From NCBI RefSeq assembly GCF_004296575.1, contig NZ_SAYT01000001.1:900856-964855 (forward strand): a DNA stretch of 64,000 nucleotides. Reading direction: 5' to 3'. Shown piece by piece: positions 50,986-61,003 of the stretch (position 1 is the stretch's first letter; every line of letters begins with the position of its first letter). The DNA comes from Dyella amyloliquefaciens (lineage in GTDB: Bacteria > Pseudomonadota > Gammaproteobacteria > Xanthomonadales > Rhodanobacteraceae). Below the pieces are notes generated by a model, which was not told the DNA's origin, did no database searches, and saw only the letters and a program-made list of their open reading frames with translations. The position numbers and the translations under genes were made by a program.

Positions 50986-53886
50986 TCAGCCGAGCTTCTG
51001 CGCCTGCTCGCGCAACGCGGTGAGCTGGATGCCCCAGTCGGTGATGCGCTGACGCTCCTGTGCCACCACTTCGGCCGGTGCATTGGCTACGAAGTTGGCG
51101 TTGCCCAGCTTGCCTTCGCACTTCTTGATCTCGACCTCGATACGGCTGATTTCCTTGCCCAGGCGCGCCTTCTCGGCGCCGAGGTCGATCAGGCCGGCGA
51201 GCGGGATCAGTACGCGCATCGAGCCCACCACCGCGGCTGCGGCAGCGGGTTCGTCCGCACCGGAGGCGATCCACTGCGGTGCTTCCACACGAGCGAGGAA
51301 GCTGATCTGCGCGGCGAACTTGGCGGCGCGCGCGCGATCGGTGGCGTCACCGTCAGCGAGCAGCAGCGGGATGGTCTTGCCCGGGGCGATGTTCATTTCC
51401 GCACGGATGCGGCGGATGCCACTCAGCACGTTCTTGAACCATTCGATCTCGGCGGTGGCGGCATCGTCGGCGACGATTTCGTCGGCGCGCGGCCACGGAC
51501 GCTCCAGCAGGAACTTGGCGTCAAGCGCGAGCTTCGGCGCCACCGAGTGCCAGATCTCCTCGCTGATGAACGGCACGATTGGATGCAGCGCGCGCAGGAT
51601 GGTTTCCAGCACCACCACCAGCGTGTGACGCGTGGAAGCGGCGGCCGCGGCGTCATCACCGTTGAGTGCAGGCTTGGACAGTTCCAGGAACCAGTCGCAG
51701 AACTCGTTCCAGGTGAACTCGTACAACTCCTGCGCCAGCAGGTCGAAGCGATAGCTGGCGAAGTGCTGCTCGACGTCGGTGAGCGTCTGCTTCAGGCGCG
51801 TGAGGATCCAGCGCTCCGCTTCCGTCACCGGTGCCGAGCCCCTCTCCCCCCGGGAGAGGGGTTGGGGTGAGGGTGCGGCCATAGCGACAGTCTGCGCGCT
51901 GGCCGAACCCTCACCCGGCGCCTGCGCGCCACCCTCTCCCGATGGGAGAGGGGATTCCAGGTTCATCAGCACGAAGCGCGCGGCGTTCCACAGCTTGTTG
52001 CAGAACGCCTTGTAGCCTTCGGCGCGCTTGATGTCGAAGTTGATGGTGCGGCTGTAGCTGGCCAGCGCGGCGAAGGTGAAGCGCAGCGCGTCGGTGCCGA
52101 TGGCGGGAATGCCGGCCGGGTAATCCTTGCGGATGCGCTTCTCCACTTTCTCGCGCACCTGCGGAATCAGCAGCGACTTGGTGGACTTGGCCACCAGCGG
52201 CTCCAGCTCGATGCCGTCGATCAGGTCCAGCGGGTCCAGCGTGTTGCCTTTGGACTTGGACATCTTCTGGCCTTCCGCATCACGCACGATGGCGTTGATG
52301 TAGACGTGCTTGAACGGCACGCGACCGGTGAAGTACTTGGTCGCCATCACCATGCGGGCGACCCAGAAGAAGATGATGTCGAAGCCCGTGACCAGCACGG
52401 CGCTGGGCAGGAAAATCTGGTCGTTTTCCCAGTTCGCGACGACGTTGCCGTGTTCGTCCTTGACCGGGCCATTCATCGGCCAGCCCAGGGTGGAGAACGG
52501 CCACAGCGCGGAGCTGAACCAGGTGTCGAGCACGTCCTCGTCCTGGCGCAGCGCGCCGACCGGCGCGACGGTGGCGTGCGCACGCGCATCGGCCTCGTCC
52601 TCGCCTACGAAGATGTTGCCCGCTTCGTCGTAGAACGCCGGGATGCGGTGGCCCCACCACAGCTGGCGGCTGATGCACCAGTCCTGGATGTTGTCCAGCC
52701 ACTGCGTGTAGGTGGTGCTCCAGTTTTCCGGGACGAACTTGATCTCTCCACCGCGCACCGCCTGCAGCGCCGGCTCGGTGATTTCCTTGCGGCCCTTCTC
52801 GCTGGTGAGGTCGAGGAACCACTGGTCGGTGAGCATCGGCTCGATCACGGCATCCGAACGCTGGCTCACCGGCACCTGCAGCTTGTGCGGCTTGGTTTCG
52901 ACCAGCAGGCCCTCGGCCTCGAGATCCGCCAGCACGGCCTTGCGTGCCTCGTAGCGGTCCATGCCGCGGTACTTCGCCGGCGCGTTCTCGTTGACCTTCG
53001 CGTCCAGCGTGAAGATGTTGATCGGTGCCAGGTTGTGGCGCTGGCCGATGGCGTAGTCGTTGAAGTCGTGCGCCGGGGTGATCTTCACGAAGCCGGTGCC
53101 GAACTCGCGGTCGACGTAATCGTCGGCGATCACCGGAATTTCGCGGCCCGACAGCGGCAGGCGCAGCATCTGGCCGATCAGGCGCGCGTGGCGCTCGTCT
53201 TCCGGATGCACGGCCACGGCGACGTCGCCCAGCATGGTTTCCGGACGCGTGGTGGCGACCACCACACTGTCCTTGCCGTCGGCGGTGAAGTAGCGGATCG
53301 ACCACATGTGGCCATCGCGCTCGACGTTGTTCACTTCAAGGTCGGACACCGCGGTACCCAGCGCCGGGTCCCAGTTCACCAGGCGGTTGCCACGGTAGAT
53401 CAGGCCCGCGCGGTACCACTCGACGAACACCTTGCGCACGGCCTCGGACAGGCCCGGGTCCATCGTGAAGCGTTCGCGCGACCAGTCGGCGGCGACGCCC
53501 AGGCGACGCATCTGGTTGGTGATGGTGGAGCCGGACTCTTCCTTCCACTGCCACACGCGCTCGATGAAGGCTTCGCGGCCCAGGTCGTGGCGCGTCTTGT
53601 TCTCGACCGCGAGCTGGTTCTCCACGATCTTCTGCGTGGCGATGCCGGCGTGGTCGGTGCCCACCTGCCACAGCGTGTTCATGCCGCGCATGCGCTGGTA
53701 GCGGATCAGCATGTCCATCACGGTCTGCTGGAACGCATGGCCCATGTGCAGGGTGCCGGTGACGTTCGGCGGCGGCAGCAGGATGCAGTACGGCTCGCCC
53801 TGGCCAGTGGGCTTGAAGTCGCCGCTGGATTCCCAGGCGGCATACCACTTCGATTCGATCTGGCCGGGCTCGAAACTCTTTTCCAT
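50986..53886 (-). CDS. valS: Valyl-tRNA synthetase carrying a repeat-encoded insertion
   Basis: The 966-residue class I synthetase charges tRNA-Val. HMGH is at 47-50 ([15 protein letters not shown]) and KMSKS at 541-545. The editing domain, anticodon domain and C-terminal coiled coil ([29 protein letters not shown]) are all present. Start MEKSFEPGQ is preferred over one 20 codons upstream. Residues about 644-683, between FVLMNLE and [10 protein letters not shown], are a Gly/Ser/Pro-rich insert not found in ordinary ValRS; its DNA is a repeat element that remains in frame. The enzyme is presumably functional as an essential gene. Confidence 0.97.
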   Translation of the reverse strand: MEKSFEPGQIESKWYAAWESSGDFKPTGQGEPYCILLPPPNVTGTLHMGHAFQQTVMDMLIRYQRMRGMNTLWQVGTDHAGIATQKIVENQLAVENKTRHDLGREAFIERVWQWKEESGSTITNQMRRLGVAADWSRERFTMDPGLSEAVRKVFVEWYRAGLIYRGNRLVNWDPALGTAVSDLEVNNVERDGHMWSIRYFTADGKDSVVVATTRPETMLGDVAVAVHPEDERHARLIGQMLRLPLSGREIPVIADDYVDREFGTGFVKITPAHDFNDYAIGQRHNLAPINIFTLDAKVNENAPAKYRGMDRYEARKAVLADLEAEGLLVETKPHKLQVPVSQRSDAVIEPMLTDQWFLDLTSEKGRKEITEPALQAVRGGEIKFVPENWSTTYTQWLDNIQDWCISRQLWWGHRIPAFYDEAGNIFVGEDEADARAHATVAPVGALRQDEDVLDTWFSSALWPFSTLGWPMNGPVKDEHGNVVANWENDQIFLPSAVLVTGFDIIFFWVARMVMATKYFTGRVPFKHVYINAIVRDAEGQKMSKSKGNTLDPLDLIDGIELEPLVAKSTKSLLIPQVREKVEKRIRKDYPAGIPAIGTDALRFTFAALASYSRTINFDIKRAEGYKAFCNKLWNAARFVLMNLESPLPSGEGGAQAPGEGSASAQTVAMAAPSPQPLSRGERGSAPVTEAERWILTRLKQTLTDVEQHFASYRFDLLAQELYEFTWNEFCDWFLELSKPALNGDDAAAAASTRHTLVVVLETILRALHPIVPFISEEIWHSVAPKLALDAKFLLERPWPRADEIVADDAATAEIEWFKNVLSGIRRIRAEMNIAPGKTIPLLLADGDATDRARAAKFAAQISFLARVEAPQWIASGADEPAAAAAVVGSMRVLIPLAGLIDLGAEKARLGKEISRIEVEIKKCEGKLGNANFVANAPAEVVAQERQRITDWGIQLTALREQAQKLG
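51838..51957. repeat. Intragenic palindromic repeat inside valS
   Basis: Two CTCTCC-type palindromes, 51839-51880 and 51904-51955, face each other around a short spacer. The left has CCTCTCCCCCCGGGAGAGGG and then GGTTGGGGTGAGGG. The same element type appears between genes at 5493 and 63083. Here it is read through in frame on the minus strand, giving PLPSGEG and [12 protein letters not shown]. It adds about 40 residues to ValRS. Confidence 0.88.
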
Positions 53887-54004
53887 CGGGGGCTCGCAAC
53901 GGGCGCGCCGAGCGGCGCGCGTGGGTATGGGGCGTAAAAGAGCCATTGTACGGGCGGGGGGGCTGGGGTGCCATTTTCGAAGGCATTGCGGCCGCCTCCA
54001 ACCT

Positions 54005-54129
54005 CGTCATTCCCGCGAAAGCGGGAATCCAGTGCCTTAGCCGCCTTGCCACGCATCGTGACACTGGAAAGACGCTGGATGACCAGCTTCGCTGTTGTGA
54101 AGCATCTCCCGCCTTCGCGGGAATGACGG
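54005..54129. repeat. Paired inverted CGTCATTCCCGCGAAAGCGG repeats
   Basis: A palindromic unit TCATTCCCGCGAAAGCGGGA (54007-54026, extended to 54032) and an inverted partner CCGCCTTCGCGGGAATGACG (54109-54128) flank about 75 bp. A third copy, with GGGAG in place of GGGAA, is at 62929-62959. The ATTCCC...GGGAAT core is shared with the neisserial dRS3 repeat and others in proteobacteria. It sits between valS and the DUF3147 gene. Confidence 0.8.
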
Positions 54130-54191
54130 ATAGGAAAGGGGGCGTAACTGTGGCAGCTAGCCACGGTCGAGTGCGCTCCGCCCAGCTCTAC

Positions 54192-54545
54192 TCAGGGCAG
54201 CAGCTCGATCCCGAACCGCCTCACCAGCAGGGCGAACAGGCCAAAACAGGCCACGGTGATCACCAGGCAGGCCAGCAGGGTGGGCCAGAAGCCCAGGCGG
54301 GGCAGCAGCACCGGGAAGGCCAGGAACATCGGCAGCGTGGGCACCACGTACCAGAAGGTGTACCAGGCGTGGTTGGCGATCTTGGCCTGGGGCTGGTGCT
54401 CGACCTGCAGCCAGATCAGCACCAGCACCGTCACCAGGGGCAGGGCGGCCACGAAGCCGCCCAGGCGGTCACTGCGCCTGGCGAATTCCGACACCATGAC
54501 CACCACCGCGGCGGTGATCAGGTACTTGGTCACCAGCCAGGCCAT
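54192..54545 (-). CDS. DUF3147 small membrane protein
   Basis: The 117-residue protein has four membrane segments with little else. MAWLVTKYLITAAVVVMVSEFARR and FVAALPLVTVLVLIWL are typical of DUF3147, and FWYVVPTLPMFLAFPVLLPRLGFW follows. Function is unknown. It is the last gene after hemE, 9 bp downstream of its stop on the minus strand. Confidence 0.85.
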   Translation of the reverse strand: MAWLVTKYLITAAVVVMVSEFARRSDRLGGFVAALPLVTVLVLIWLQVEHQPQAKIANHAWYTFWYVVPTLPMFLAFPVLLPRLGFWPTLLACLVITVACFGLFALLVRRFGIELLP

Positions 54546-54554
54546 CGAAAGGGC

Positions 54555-55625
54555 TCACCCGCCGCGCAGCTGGCGGCTGTAGGCGTGGACCTCGTCGACC
54601 AGCACCTTCACGTTGTCGGGGTCGACTTCCGGAGTGATGCCGTGGCCCAGGTTGAACACATGGCCGGGGTGATTGCCGTAGCTGTCCAGCACGCGGCGTA
54701 CCTCGCGGCGGATCACCTCGGGGGTGGCCAGCAGGATGGCCGGGTCCAGGTTGCCCTGCAGCGCAACGCGGCCGTTCACCGCCTGGCGCGCGTCGGCCAG
54801 GTCGATGGTCCAGTCCACGCCGAGCCCGCTGCAGCCGGTGTCGGCCATGGCGGACAGGTGTCGGCCGGCGCCCTTGGAGAACAGGATCACCGGCAGGTCG
54901 CGGCTGGCGGCATCTGCCTTCAGGGCATCGACCACCTGGGCCATGTAACGCAGCGAGAACTCGCGGAACGGCGCTGGGCCGAGCAGGCCGCCCCAGGTGT
55001 CGAACACCATCAGCGCCTGCGCACCGGCGGCCGCCTGGGCAATCAGGTAGGCGGCCACGGACTGTGCCAGCGTGTCGAGCAGGCGGTGGGCAAGGGCGGG
55101 CTCGCTCCAGCACATCGCCTTGAGGCGCGCGAAGTCGCGCGAACCCTGGCCTTCCACCATGTAGCAGGCCAGCGTCCACGGGCTGCCGGAGAAGCCGATC
55201 AGCGGCACGCGGCCATGCAGCTCGCGACGGATCAGGCGCACCGCGTCCATCACGTAGCGCAGCTCGCTCTCCATGTCCGGCACGCCGAGGCGCTCGATAT
55301 CGGCCTTGGAACGCACCGGGTGCGCGAACTGCGGGCCTTCGCCTTGGGCGAAACTCAGGCCCAGGCCCATCGCATCGGGAATGGTGAGGATGTCGGAGAA
55401 CAGGATGGCGGCGTCCAGCTCGAACCGGTCGAGTGGCTGCAGCGTCACTTCGCAGGCCATCTCCGGGTTCTGCGCCAGGCCCATGAAATTGCCGGCGCGT
55501 GCGCGGGTGGCGCGATACTCCGGCAGGTAACGGCCAGCCTGGCGCATCACCCACACGGGCGTGGTGTCGGTAGCCTCACGGCGCAGGGCGCGCAGGAAGC
55601 GGTCGTTCTTCAGGATGTCACTCAT
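54555..55625 (-). CDS. hemE: Uroporphyrinogen decarboxylase
   Basis: The 356-residue enzyme removes four carboxyl groups from uroporphyrinogen III in heme synthesis. The N-terminal signature [16 protein letters not shown] includes substrate-binding R28 and R32. [17 protein letters not shown] is conserved, as are [16 protein letters not shown] and [15 protein letters not shown]. Length equals the E. coli enzyme (354). It follows the WGR gene by 1 nt on the minus strand. Confidence 0.97.
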   Translation of the reverse strand: MSDILKNDRFLRALRREATDTTPVWVMRQAGRYLPEYRATRARAGNFMGLAQNPEMACEVTLQPLDRFELDAAILFSDILTIPDAMGLGLSFAQGEGPQFAHPVRSKADIERLGVPDMESELRYVMDAVRLIRRELHGRVPLIGFSGSPWTLACYMVEGQGSRDFARLKAMCWSEPALAHRLLDTLAQSVAAYLIAQAAAGAQALMVFDTWGGLLGPAPFREFSLRYMAQVVDALKADAASRDLPVILFSKGAGRHLSAMADTGCSGLGVDWTIDLADARQAVNGRVALQGNLDPAILLATPEVIRREVRRVLDSYGNHPGHVFNLGHGITPEVDPDNVKVLVDEVHAYSRQLRGG

Positions 55626-55626
55626 C

Positions 55627-55887
55627 TCAGGATCCGTAAGGGCCGTCCAGGCCCTGGCTGAACATCACGCGGAAACCGCGCTTGATCTGTGCGTCGCGTG
55701 CCTTCTGGAACGCGGCGAGCGCATCGTCGCGTTCGAGGAATTGCTCACGCTTGAGCGTGGCCTTGCCACCCTGCACGCCCGACTCGCGATAGAGCGTCCA
55801 CCCGCCCAGCAGGTCCTGTTCCAGCGCGATCTGGACATAGCGCGGCGCCTCGGAGGTGGCGGGCATGGCTTGCAGGTAGAGGCGCAT
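55627..55887 (-). CDS. Small WGR-domain protein
   Basis: The 86-residue protein is almost entirely a WGR domain: [32 protein letters not shown] with the WTLYREWG-like core, [35 protein letters not shown] domains bind nucleic acid in MolR-type and PARP proteins. Standalone function is unknown. Longer in-frame starts (to 56085) run through the REP pair and are rejected. It is directly upstream of hemE. Confidence 0.82.
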   Translation of the reverse strand: MRLYLQAMPATSEAPRYVQIALEQDLLGGWTLYRESGVQGGKATLKREQFLERDDALAAFQKARDAQIKRGFRVMFSQGLDGPYGS

Positions 55888-56002
55888 GGAGGTCGATTCG
55901 GAGCAGGACGGCGAATGGCCTTGGAACCCGCATTCTAGAAGGCTTGGCACGCGGGAGCGAGCGCGACGATCAGCCGCGTTCCATTCGTGCGGCTTTTTCT
56001 TC

Positions 56003-56086
56003 CTGTAGGAGCGCACCCAGTGCGCGAAAAACCTACGGAGCGGAAACGCCGTCACTCTGCGGTCGCGCACTGGGTGCGCTCCCACA
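56003..56086. repeat. Inverted pair of REP-like elements between aroB and the WGR gene
   Basis: Forward copy at 56003-56027 (GTAGGAGCGCACCCAGTGCG) and reverse-complement copy at 56061-56086 (CGCACTGGGTGCGCTCCCAC). About 33 bp separate them. The paired arrangement resembles a BIME and can fold into a long cruciform or an mRNA stem. The 216-bp gap between aroB and the WGR gene holds nothing else. Confidence 0.85.
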
Positions 56087-56103
56087 AAGGGCGGCGGCGA
56101 CGA

Positions 56104-57207
56104 TCAGCGCGTGGCGGCTTCCAGCACGGCCAACACATCGTCCTCGCTCACGCCGCTGACGATTTCCGCGCGACCCACGCCACGCCACAGGATGAGTCGC
56201 AGCGTGCCGGCCAGGTTCTTCTTGTCCAGCCGCATCAGGGCGAGCAGTTGCGCCGGATCCATGCCCGCGGGAATCGCGGTGGGCAGGCCCAGCGTTTCCA
56301 GCAGGCGATGCATGCGCGCCGTGTCGCCGGCCTCGCTCATGCCCAGGCGCTCGGACAGCTTGGCGGCGAGCAACATGCCGATGGCGACGCCTTCGCCATG
56401 CAGCAGCACGGTGTACTTGCCTGCGGTCTCCAGCGCGTGGCCGAACGTGTGGCCGAGATTGAGCAGGGCGCGTTCGCCTTGTTCGGTTTCGTCACGCGCC
56501 ACCACGCCGGCCTTGTATTGCACCTTGCGTGCGATGGCTTCGATCAGCGGCGCGGTCTCGCGCGCGTTCAACGCGGCTGCATGTTGCTCCAGCCACGTGA
56601 AGAAGGCCGGGTCGCCGATGGCCGCGCCCTTCACCACCTCGGCGAGGCCTGCGCGATATTCGCGATCGGGCAGCGTGGCGAGGGTGTCGATGTCCGCTAC
56701 GACGGCGCGCGGCTGGTGGAACGCACCCACCAGATTCTTGCCGGCAGGGAGGTTCACGCCCGTCTTGCCGCCCACCGAGGAGTCGACCATCGACAGCAGC
56801 GTGGTCGGCATCTGGATGAAATCGATGCCGCGCATCCAGCACGCGGCGCTAAAGCCGGCGAGGTCGCCGACCACGCCGCCACCAAGCGCCACCACGCAGG
56901 CATCGCGCGTGGCACCCAGCTGGGCCAGTGCTTCCAGTGCGCGACCCACGTTGGCGAAGGTCTTGTGCGCCTCGCCATCGTCGATCAGAAAGGACGACCA
57001 ATGCAGTCCGTCCAATCCTGCTGCCACGCGATCGAGATAAAGCGGAGCTACCGTGGTGTTGCTGATTACCAGCGCATGACGGCCGCGCAGCATGGCGCGC
57101 CAGCGCGACGTGTCGGTGAGCAGGCCGGGGCCGATCCAGACCGGATAGCTGCGCGACCCAAGGGCGACGTCGATGGTGCGAATGGAGCTGGAAGTAGGTG
57201 TGCTCAT
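56104..57207 (-). CDS. aroB: 3-dehydroquinate synthase
   Basis: The 367-residue NAD- and metal-dependent enzyme makes 3-dehydroquinate in the shikimate pathway. [20 protein letters not shown] and [18 protein letters not shown] are the conserved central blocks. [11 protein letters not shown] and HGEGVAIGM carry metal-binding His residues. The chosen start MSTPTSSS overlaps the aroK stop by 4 bp. In-frame codons upstream to 57441 are shadows of aroK. Confidence 0.97.
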   Translation of the reverse strand: MSTPTSSSIRTIDVALGSRSYPVWIGPGLLTDTSRWRAMLRGRHALVISNTTVAPLYLDRVAAGLDGLHWSSFLIDDGEAHKTFANVGRALEALAQLGATRDACVVALGGGVVGDLAGFSAACWMRGIDFIQMPTTLLSMVDSSVGGKTGVNLPAGKNLVGAFHQPRAVVADIDTLATLPDREYRAGLAEVVKGAAIGDPAFFTWLEQHAAALNARETAPLIEAIARKVQYKAGVVARDETEQGERALLNLGHTFGHALETAGKYTVLLHGEGVAIGMLLAAKLSERLGMSEAGDTARMHRLLETLGLPTAIPAGMDPAQLLALMRLDKKNLAGTLRLILWRGVGRAEIVSGVSEDDVLAVLEAATR

Positions 57208-57743
57208 GCGGCGTGCTGTCGTTGCCAGTGCTGGTCGATCAGGACAATGCTGCGTTCGCTGGCAGCGTGGACGTGTTCGTGCTCGCCGGGAATCACCAGG
57301 TCGGCGATTTCCTCGTAGAACGGCGTGCGCATCTTTGCCATGGCGCTGAGCCGTTCGGCGCGATCGCCACTGGCCAGCAGCGGGCGCTGCTTGTCGTGAG
57401 CCAGGCGCTCGAGCTGCTGTTCCAGCGTGGCCTGCAGCCACAGCACGAAGCCGCGTTCGACCAGGAGGCGACGATTGGCCGGATCGAGCACCGCGCCCGC
57501 GCCGGTGGCCATGAGCACGCCGCCGCTACGGCTGCATTCGTCCAGCAGCGCACTTTCGCGGCGGCGGAAGCCGGTCTCGCCTTCGATCTCGAACACCGCG
57601 CTGACCGGTACACCACACTGCCGCTCGATCTCCTGGTCGAGATCAAGGAAGTTCAGCCCATAATGCTCGGCCAGCCGACGTCCGATGGACGTCTTGCCGG
57701 CGCCGGTCGGGCCGACGATGAACAGGTTGCACGATGGATTCAT
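57204..57743 (-). CDS. aroK: Shikimate kinase
   Basis: The 179-residue NMP-kinase-fold enzyme phosphorylates shikimate. The P-loop is GPTGAGKT at 11-18. [13 protein letters not shown] contains the shikimate-binding acid, [10 protein letters not shown] the Arg-rich motif, and MATGAGAVL replaces the usual GGG motif with [16 protein letters not shown] is the lid. It is translationally coupled to aroB, a very common arrangement. Confidence 0.95.
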   Translation of the reverse strand: MNPSCNLFIVGPTGAGKTSIGRRLAEHYGLNFLDLDQEIERQCGVPVSAVFEIEGETGFRRRESALLDECSRSGGVLMATGAGAVLDPANRRLLVERGFVLWLQATLEQQLERLAHDKQRPLLASGDRAERLSAMAKMRTPFYEEIADLVIPGEHEHVHAASERSIVLIDQHWQRQHAA

Positions 57744-57801
57744 GGGTGAATGCTAACAGGCGCGAAAGCGCATGGCTGCGCTGCAGCATGGGAGTTTCCG
57801 C

Positions 57802-58644
57802 ATGAGCGCCCGCGTGCTGATCGCCGGCTGCGGGGACGTGGGGCTGCGCGTGGCGCATCGACTCCTGGCCCGTGGCGACGAGGTGTGGGCACTGCGCCGC
57901 CGCGGGACGCTGGATGGCAGCGGCATCCACTGGTTGCAGGGCGATCTGACCCAGCCCGCCACGCTGCGCGCTCTGCCCGAGCGCATCGAGCAACTGGTCT
58001 ACCTGCCGGCACCGGACGCGCGGGATGGGCAGGTGTATCGCGCGTTGTTCGTCGACGGCCTGCGCCATCTGCTCGACGTGCTCGATCCCGGCATGCTCCA
58101 GCGCGTGCTGCTGGTGTCCTCCAGCGCGATCTACGGCGAGCACGGCGAGGCCTGGGTGGATGAGGAGACGCCAGCCGATCCGCCGGGCTTCAACGGTGAG
58201 GTGCTGCTGGAAGCGGAACGCTGGCTGGCGGCACAGCCGGTGGCATCCGTGGTGCTGCGCCTGGCCGGGCTCTATGGCCCCGACCGCCTGCAACTGATCG
58301 AGCGCTTGCGCGCGGGTGGGGTAAGGGTGCCGCGGCAGCATGTGCACTGGGCGAACCGCATCCATGTCGACGATGCGGCCGGCGCCATCGCGCATCTCCT
58401 GGCCATGAAGGATCCGATGCCGCTTTACCTTGGCGTGGACAACACACCGCTGCCGCTGGACGTGTTGTACGACCACCTGGCCGCGCTGGCCGGTGTCCCC
58501 CTGCCAGCCGAGGGCGCGGCCCCGGCGGGGGTAGGCAGCAAGCGCCTCAGCAACGCGCGCCTGCGCGCCAGCGGTTTCGTTCCGCAATGGCCGGATGCGC
58601 GACAGGGCTACGCCGCGCTGTTGCGCGATGAACGCCTGGGCTGA
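57802..58644 (+). CDS. NAD(P)-binding SDR/epimerase-like protein (YeeZ type)
   Basis: The 280-residue protein has a Rossmann opening VLIAGCGDVGLRVAHRL (GxGxxG from G9). VSSSAIYGEHGEAWVDEETP and RLAGLYGPDR follow, as in extended SDR epimerases. The catalytic YxxxK is degenerate: the matching site reads GFNGEVLLEAE. It resembles E. coli YeeZ (274 residues), whose role is unknown. An upstream ATG ten codons earlier is possible. Divergent from aroK with 58 bp between. Confidence 0.82.
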   Translation: MSARVLIAGCGDVGLRVAHRLLARGDEVWALRRRGTLDGSGIHWLQGDLTQPATLRALPERIEQLVYLPAPDARDGQVYRALFVDGLRHLLDVLDPGMLQRVLLVSSSAIYGEHGEAWVDEETPADPPGFNGEVLLEAERWLAAQPVASVVLRLAGLYGPDRLQLIERLRAGGVRVPRQHVHWANRIHVDDAAGAIAHLLAMKDPMPLYLGVDNTPLPLDVLYDHLAALAGVPLPAEGAAPAGVGSKRLSNARLRASGFVPQWPDARQGYAALLRDERLG

Positions 58645-58727
58645 AAGGGATAGTGAGCAACGGCACTGGAAGGCCGCTCGCGGCGGGTTGACCATGCCTG
58701 CAGTGATACAGCCCCGGAGGAATTGTC

Positions 58728-59072
58728 ATGCCCGCCAATATCGCGCTTCACATGGTCAGTACCAGCAACGAGCTTCCCGGTTATCGCGTGGTTCGCCCGA
58801 TGGGCATCGTGCGCGGCATCACGGTGCGTTCACGCAGTGTCATCGGCAACTTCGGCGCCGCGCTGCAGACCCTGGTGGGTGGCAACATCTCGATCTACAC
58901 GGAGCTGTGCGAGAAGGCGCGCGAGGAGGCCTTCGAGCTGATGATGCGCCATGCCGGCGAACGTGGAGCCAACGCGGTGATTGCCATGCGCTACGACGCG
59001 AACGATATCGCCGAAGGCGTCACCGAAGTGCTTGCCTACGGCACGGCCGTGCAGGTGGAGCCGCTGGCCTGA
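58728..59072 (+). CDS. ybjQ: YbjQ/UPF0145 family protein
   Basis: The 114-residue protein matches the heavy-metal-binding-domain-like YbjQ family: [23 protein letters not shown], then [40 protein letters not shown] and a final EVLAYGTAV. Members form pentamer-like rings; function unknown. GGAGG precedes the ATG. It abuts the convergent kinase gene with no gap. Confidence 0.9.
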   Translation: MPANIALHMVSTSNELPGYRVVRPMGIVRGITVRSRSVIGNFGAALQTLVGGNISIYTELCEKAREEAFELMMRHAGERGANAVIAMRYDANDIAEGVTEVLAYGTAVQVEPLA

Positions 59073-59912
59073 TCAGCTGTGGTTGAGTGCGATGACGTGG
59101 CGGTTGTCGTCGTACTCGACCGTGGTATCGGCAAGGTCGGGCAGGGTGGCCAGCGCATGCCGGCTCAATCGCTCGAAATGCGCGAGGAAGCGCAGCATGG
59201 TTTCGGCATCCATGGCCAGCGGTGCGTGGCGGGCAAGGAGTTCCTCCTCCTGCTCGCTACGCCACTTGCGCACGATTTCCCAGTTGGGTGCCTGCAGCAC
59301 GATCAGGACATCCAGCTTGCGCCATAGCGGCTGGTACGCGCGCAACTGCTTGTTGACCCAGTGACGCCACACGCCATCGGGGTCTTCATCACGTTCGAGC
59401 GTGTTGACGGGTTCTTCCAGCGCGGCCTGGGTCTGCGGGCGCAGGCCGATGGCCCAGCCCTCCAGGATCACCAGCTTCGGCGGCCTTGTCACATTCGGCC
59501 ACTTCGACGGTGGCATGCGTGTATCCCGACCCTTGTCGAAGCGCGGGTGGCTTACCGGCAGCTTGTCCGAGGCATGCGGCAGGGCCGCCAGCACGGACAG
59601 CAGCAGCTCGATTTCATGCGTGCCCGGTACCCCGCGGGTTCGCAGCAGCGGGTGGATCTGGTGGGCCAGCACCTCGCGCTCGCTGCGTGAATAGTAGAAG
59701 TCGTCCAGCGACAGCACCTCGGTGGGCCAGCCGCGGGCCTCGGCCTGCGCCTTCATCTCCCGGGCGAGCGTGCTCTTGCCGCTGCCCTGCAGGCCGGACA
59801 GGCCCAGCAGGTAAGGGCGGCGGGAGCGGGCGATGCGACCGGCGAACTGGTCGAGCAGGTGCCCGGCCAGGGTCGAATTCTGCGTGCTAGCATCTGGTGA
59901 CATGCCGGCCAT
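59073..59912 (-). CDS. P-loop kinase, D-glycerate 3-kinase-like (plant GLYK/Tda10 type)
   Basis: The 279-residue protein has Walker A GLQGSGKST at about 40-48. LSLDDFYYSRSEREVLA, with the DDFY motif, is shared with GLYK, Tda10 and uridine-kinase relatives. HPLLRTRGVPGTHEIELL, RFDKGRDTRMP and VILEGWAIGLRPQ continue the match, ending with a C-terminal helical region. Role could be glycerate 3-phosphorylation. Start is uncertain between 59912 and 59903 because no ribosome site is clear. Divergent from pdxH with a 32-bp gap. Confidence 0.8.
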   Translation of the reverse strand: MAGMSPDASTQNSTLAGHLLDQFAGRIARSRRPYLLGLSGLQGSGKSTLAREMKAQAEARGWPTEVLSLDDFYYSRSEREVLAHQIHPLLRTRGVPGTHEIELLLSVLAALPHASDKLPVSHPRFDKGRDTRMPPSKWPNVTRPPKLVILEGWAIGLRPQTQAALEEPVNTLERDEDPDGVWRHWVNKQLRAYQPLWRKLDVLIVLQAPNWEIVRKWRSEQEEELLARHAPLAMDAETMLRFLAHFERLSRHALATLPDLADTTVEYDDNRHVIALNHS

Positions 59913-59944
59913 GATGGCGCGCGGCGGCCACGATTCAAGACCCC

Positions 59945-60532
59945 ATGTTGAAACAAGAGATCCTTGACACCTTCCTTCAGTTGCTGGACGAGGCCGCGGC
60001 GGGAGGTGACCCCGAAGCCACGGCGATGAATCTGGCCACGGTGGATGCCGCCGGACGCGTGAGTTCGCGCATCGTGCTGCTGAAGGGCGCCGACGAACGC
60101 GGCTTCCGCTTCTACACCAACTACGAAAGCGACAAGGGCGCGCAGCTCAATGCGCACCACCAGGTCGCGTTGTGCTTCCACTGGAAGCAGCTGCGCCAGG
60201 GTGTGCAGGTGCGCGTGGAAGGCGCGGCGCGAAAACTGCTGGACGAAGAGTCCGACGTCTACTTCGCCACGCGTCCGCGCGCCAGCCAGATCGGCGCATG
60301 GGCCTCGCTGCAATCGCAGACCCTGCCTGACCGCGATACCTTCGAGCAGCGCTTCTCGCGCTACGAGAAGGAATTCGAAGGCCATGACGTGCCGCGGCCG
60401 CCGCATTGGGGCGGCTACGTGATCGAGCCCGACATGGTCGAGTTCTGGTACGGCGCCGAGTACCGCTTGCACGAGCGCGTGCGCTGGAGTCGCCACGGCC
60501 AGACCTGGACCAATCGCCTGCTCTATCCTTGA
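59945..60532 (+). CDS. pdxH: Pyridoxine/pyridoxamine 5'-phosphate oxidase
   Basis: The 195-residue FMN enzyme makes pyridoxal 5'-phosphate. NLATVDAAGRVSSRIVLLKGADERGFRFYTNYESDKG is the FMN- and substrate-binding core. VEGAARKL, RPRASQIGAWASLQSQ and PPHWGGYVIEPDMVEFWYG complete the family, ending in NRLLYP. It is shorter at the N-terminus than E. coli PdxH (218). YjbQ follows after 29 bp. Confidence 0.96.
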   Translation: MLKQEILDTFLQLLDEAAAGGDPEATAMNLATVDAAGRVSSRIVLLKGADERGFRFYTNYESDKGAQLNAHHQVALCFHWKQLRQGVQVRVEGAARKLLDEESDVYFATRPRASQIGAWASLQSQTLPDRDTFEQRFSRYEKEFEGHDVPRPPHWGGYVIEPDMVEFWYGAEYRLHERVRWSRHGQTWTNRLLYP

Positions 60533-60561
60533 AGACCGCTCGCCATTCGGAGACCTGAAGC

Positions 60562-60999
60562 ATGCGTGCCACGCCCGCCGATCACGTCGCCCAGAATGGC
60601 TTCACCGTGCATACGCGCGGCCGTGGCTTCACCGAGATCACCGAGAAGGTGGGCGAGGTGGTGGCGGCCAGCGGCGTGCACACCGGCATCGCCAACCTCT
60701 TCAGCCTGCACACCAGTTGCTCGCTGCTGATCAGCGAGAACGCCGACCCCACCGTGCGCGACGATCTGGAACGCTGGTTCACGCGCGCGGTGCCGGATGG
60801 CGATGCCATCTTCCGCCATGACGAAGAAGGCCCCGACGACATGCCCGCCCACGTGCGCGCCATCCTCACCAGCGTGAGCCTGGTGGTGCCGGTGCACGCG
60901 GGCAAGGTGCAGCTGGGCACCTGGCAAGGTATCTACCTGTGGGAGCACCGCCTCGATCCGCACCAGCGCAAGGTGGTGGTGACGGTGCTGGGACATTGA
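60562..60999 (+). CDS. yjbQ: YjbQ/UPF0047 family protein
   Basis: The 145-residue protein has TRGRGFTEITEKV, SGVHTGIANLFSLHTSCSLLISENAD and a DDMPAHVRAILTSVSL stretch. GTWQGIYLWEHR is the conserved C-terminal block. Family members show weak thiamine phosphate synthase activity; the true role is unclear. The His and Glu residues near IANLFSLHTS suggest a metal site. It lies 4 nt before the BtuF-like gene and is probably co-transcribed. Confidence 0.9.
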   Translation: MRATPADHVAQNGFTVHTRGRGFTEITEKVGEVVAASGVHTGIANLFSLHTSCSLLISENADPTVRDDLERWFTRAVPDGDAIFRHDEEGPDDMPAHVRAILTSVSLVVPVHAGKVQLGTWQGIYLWEHRLDPHQRKVVVTVLGH

Positions 61000-61003
61000 A
61001 CAC

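Noticed and set aside
53946-55661. 571-codon plus-strand frame across a repeat and opposite hemE
   Set aside because: Crosses the paired repeat and antisense to hemE; no domain.
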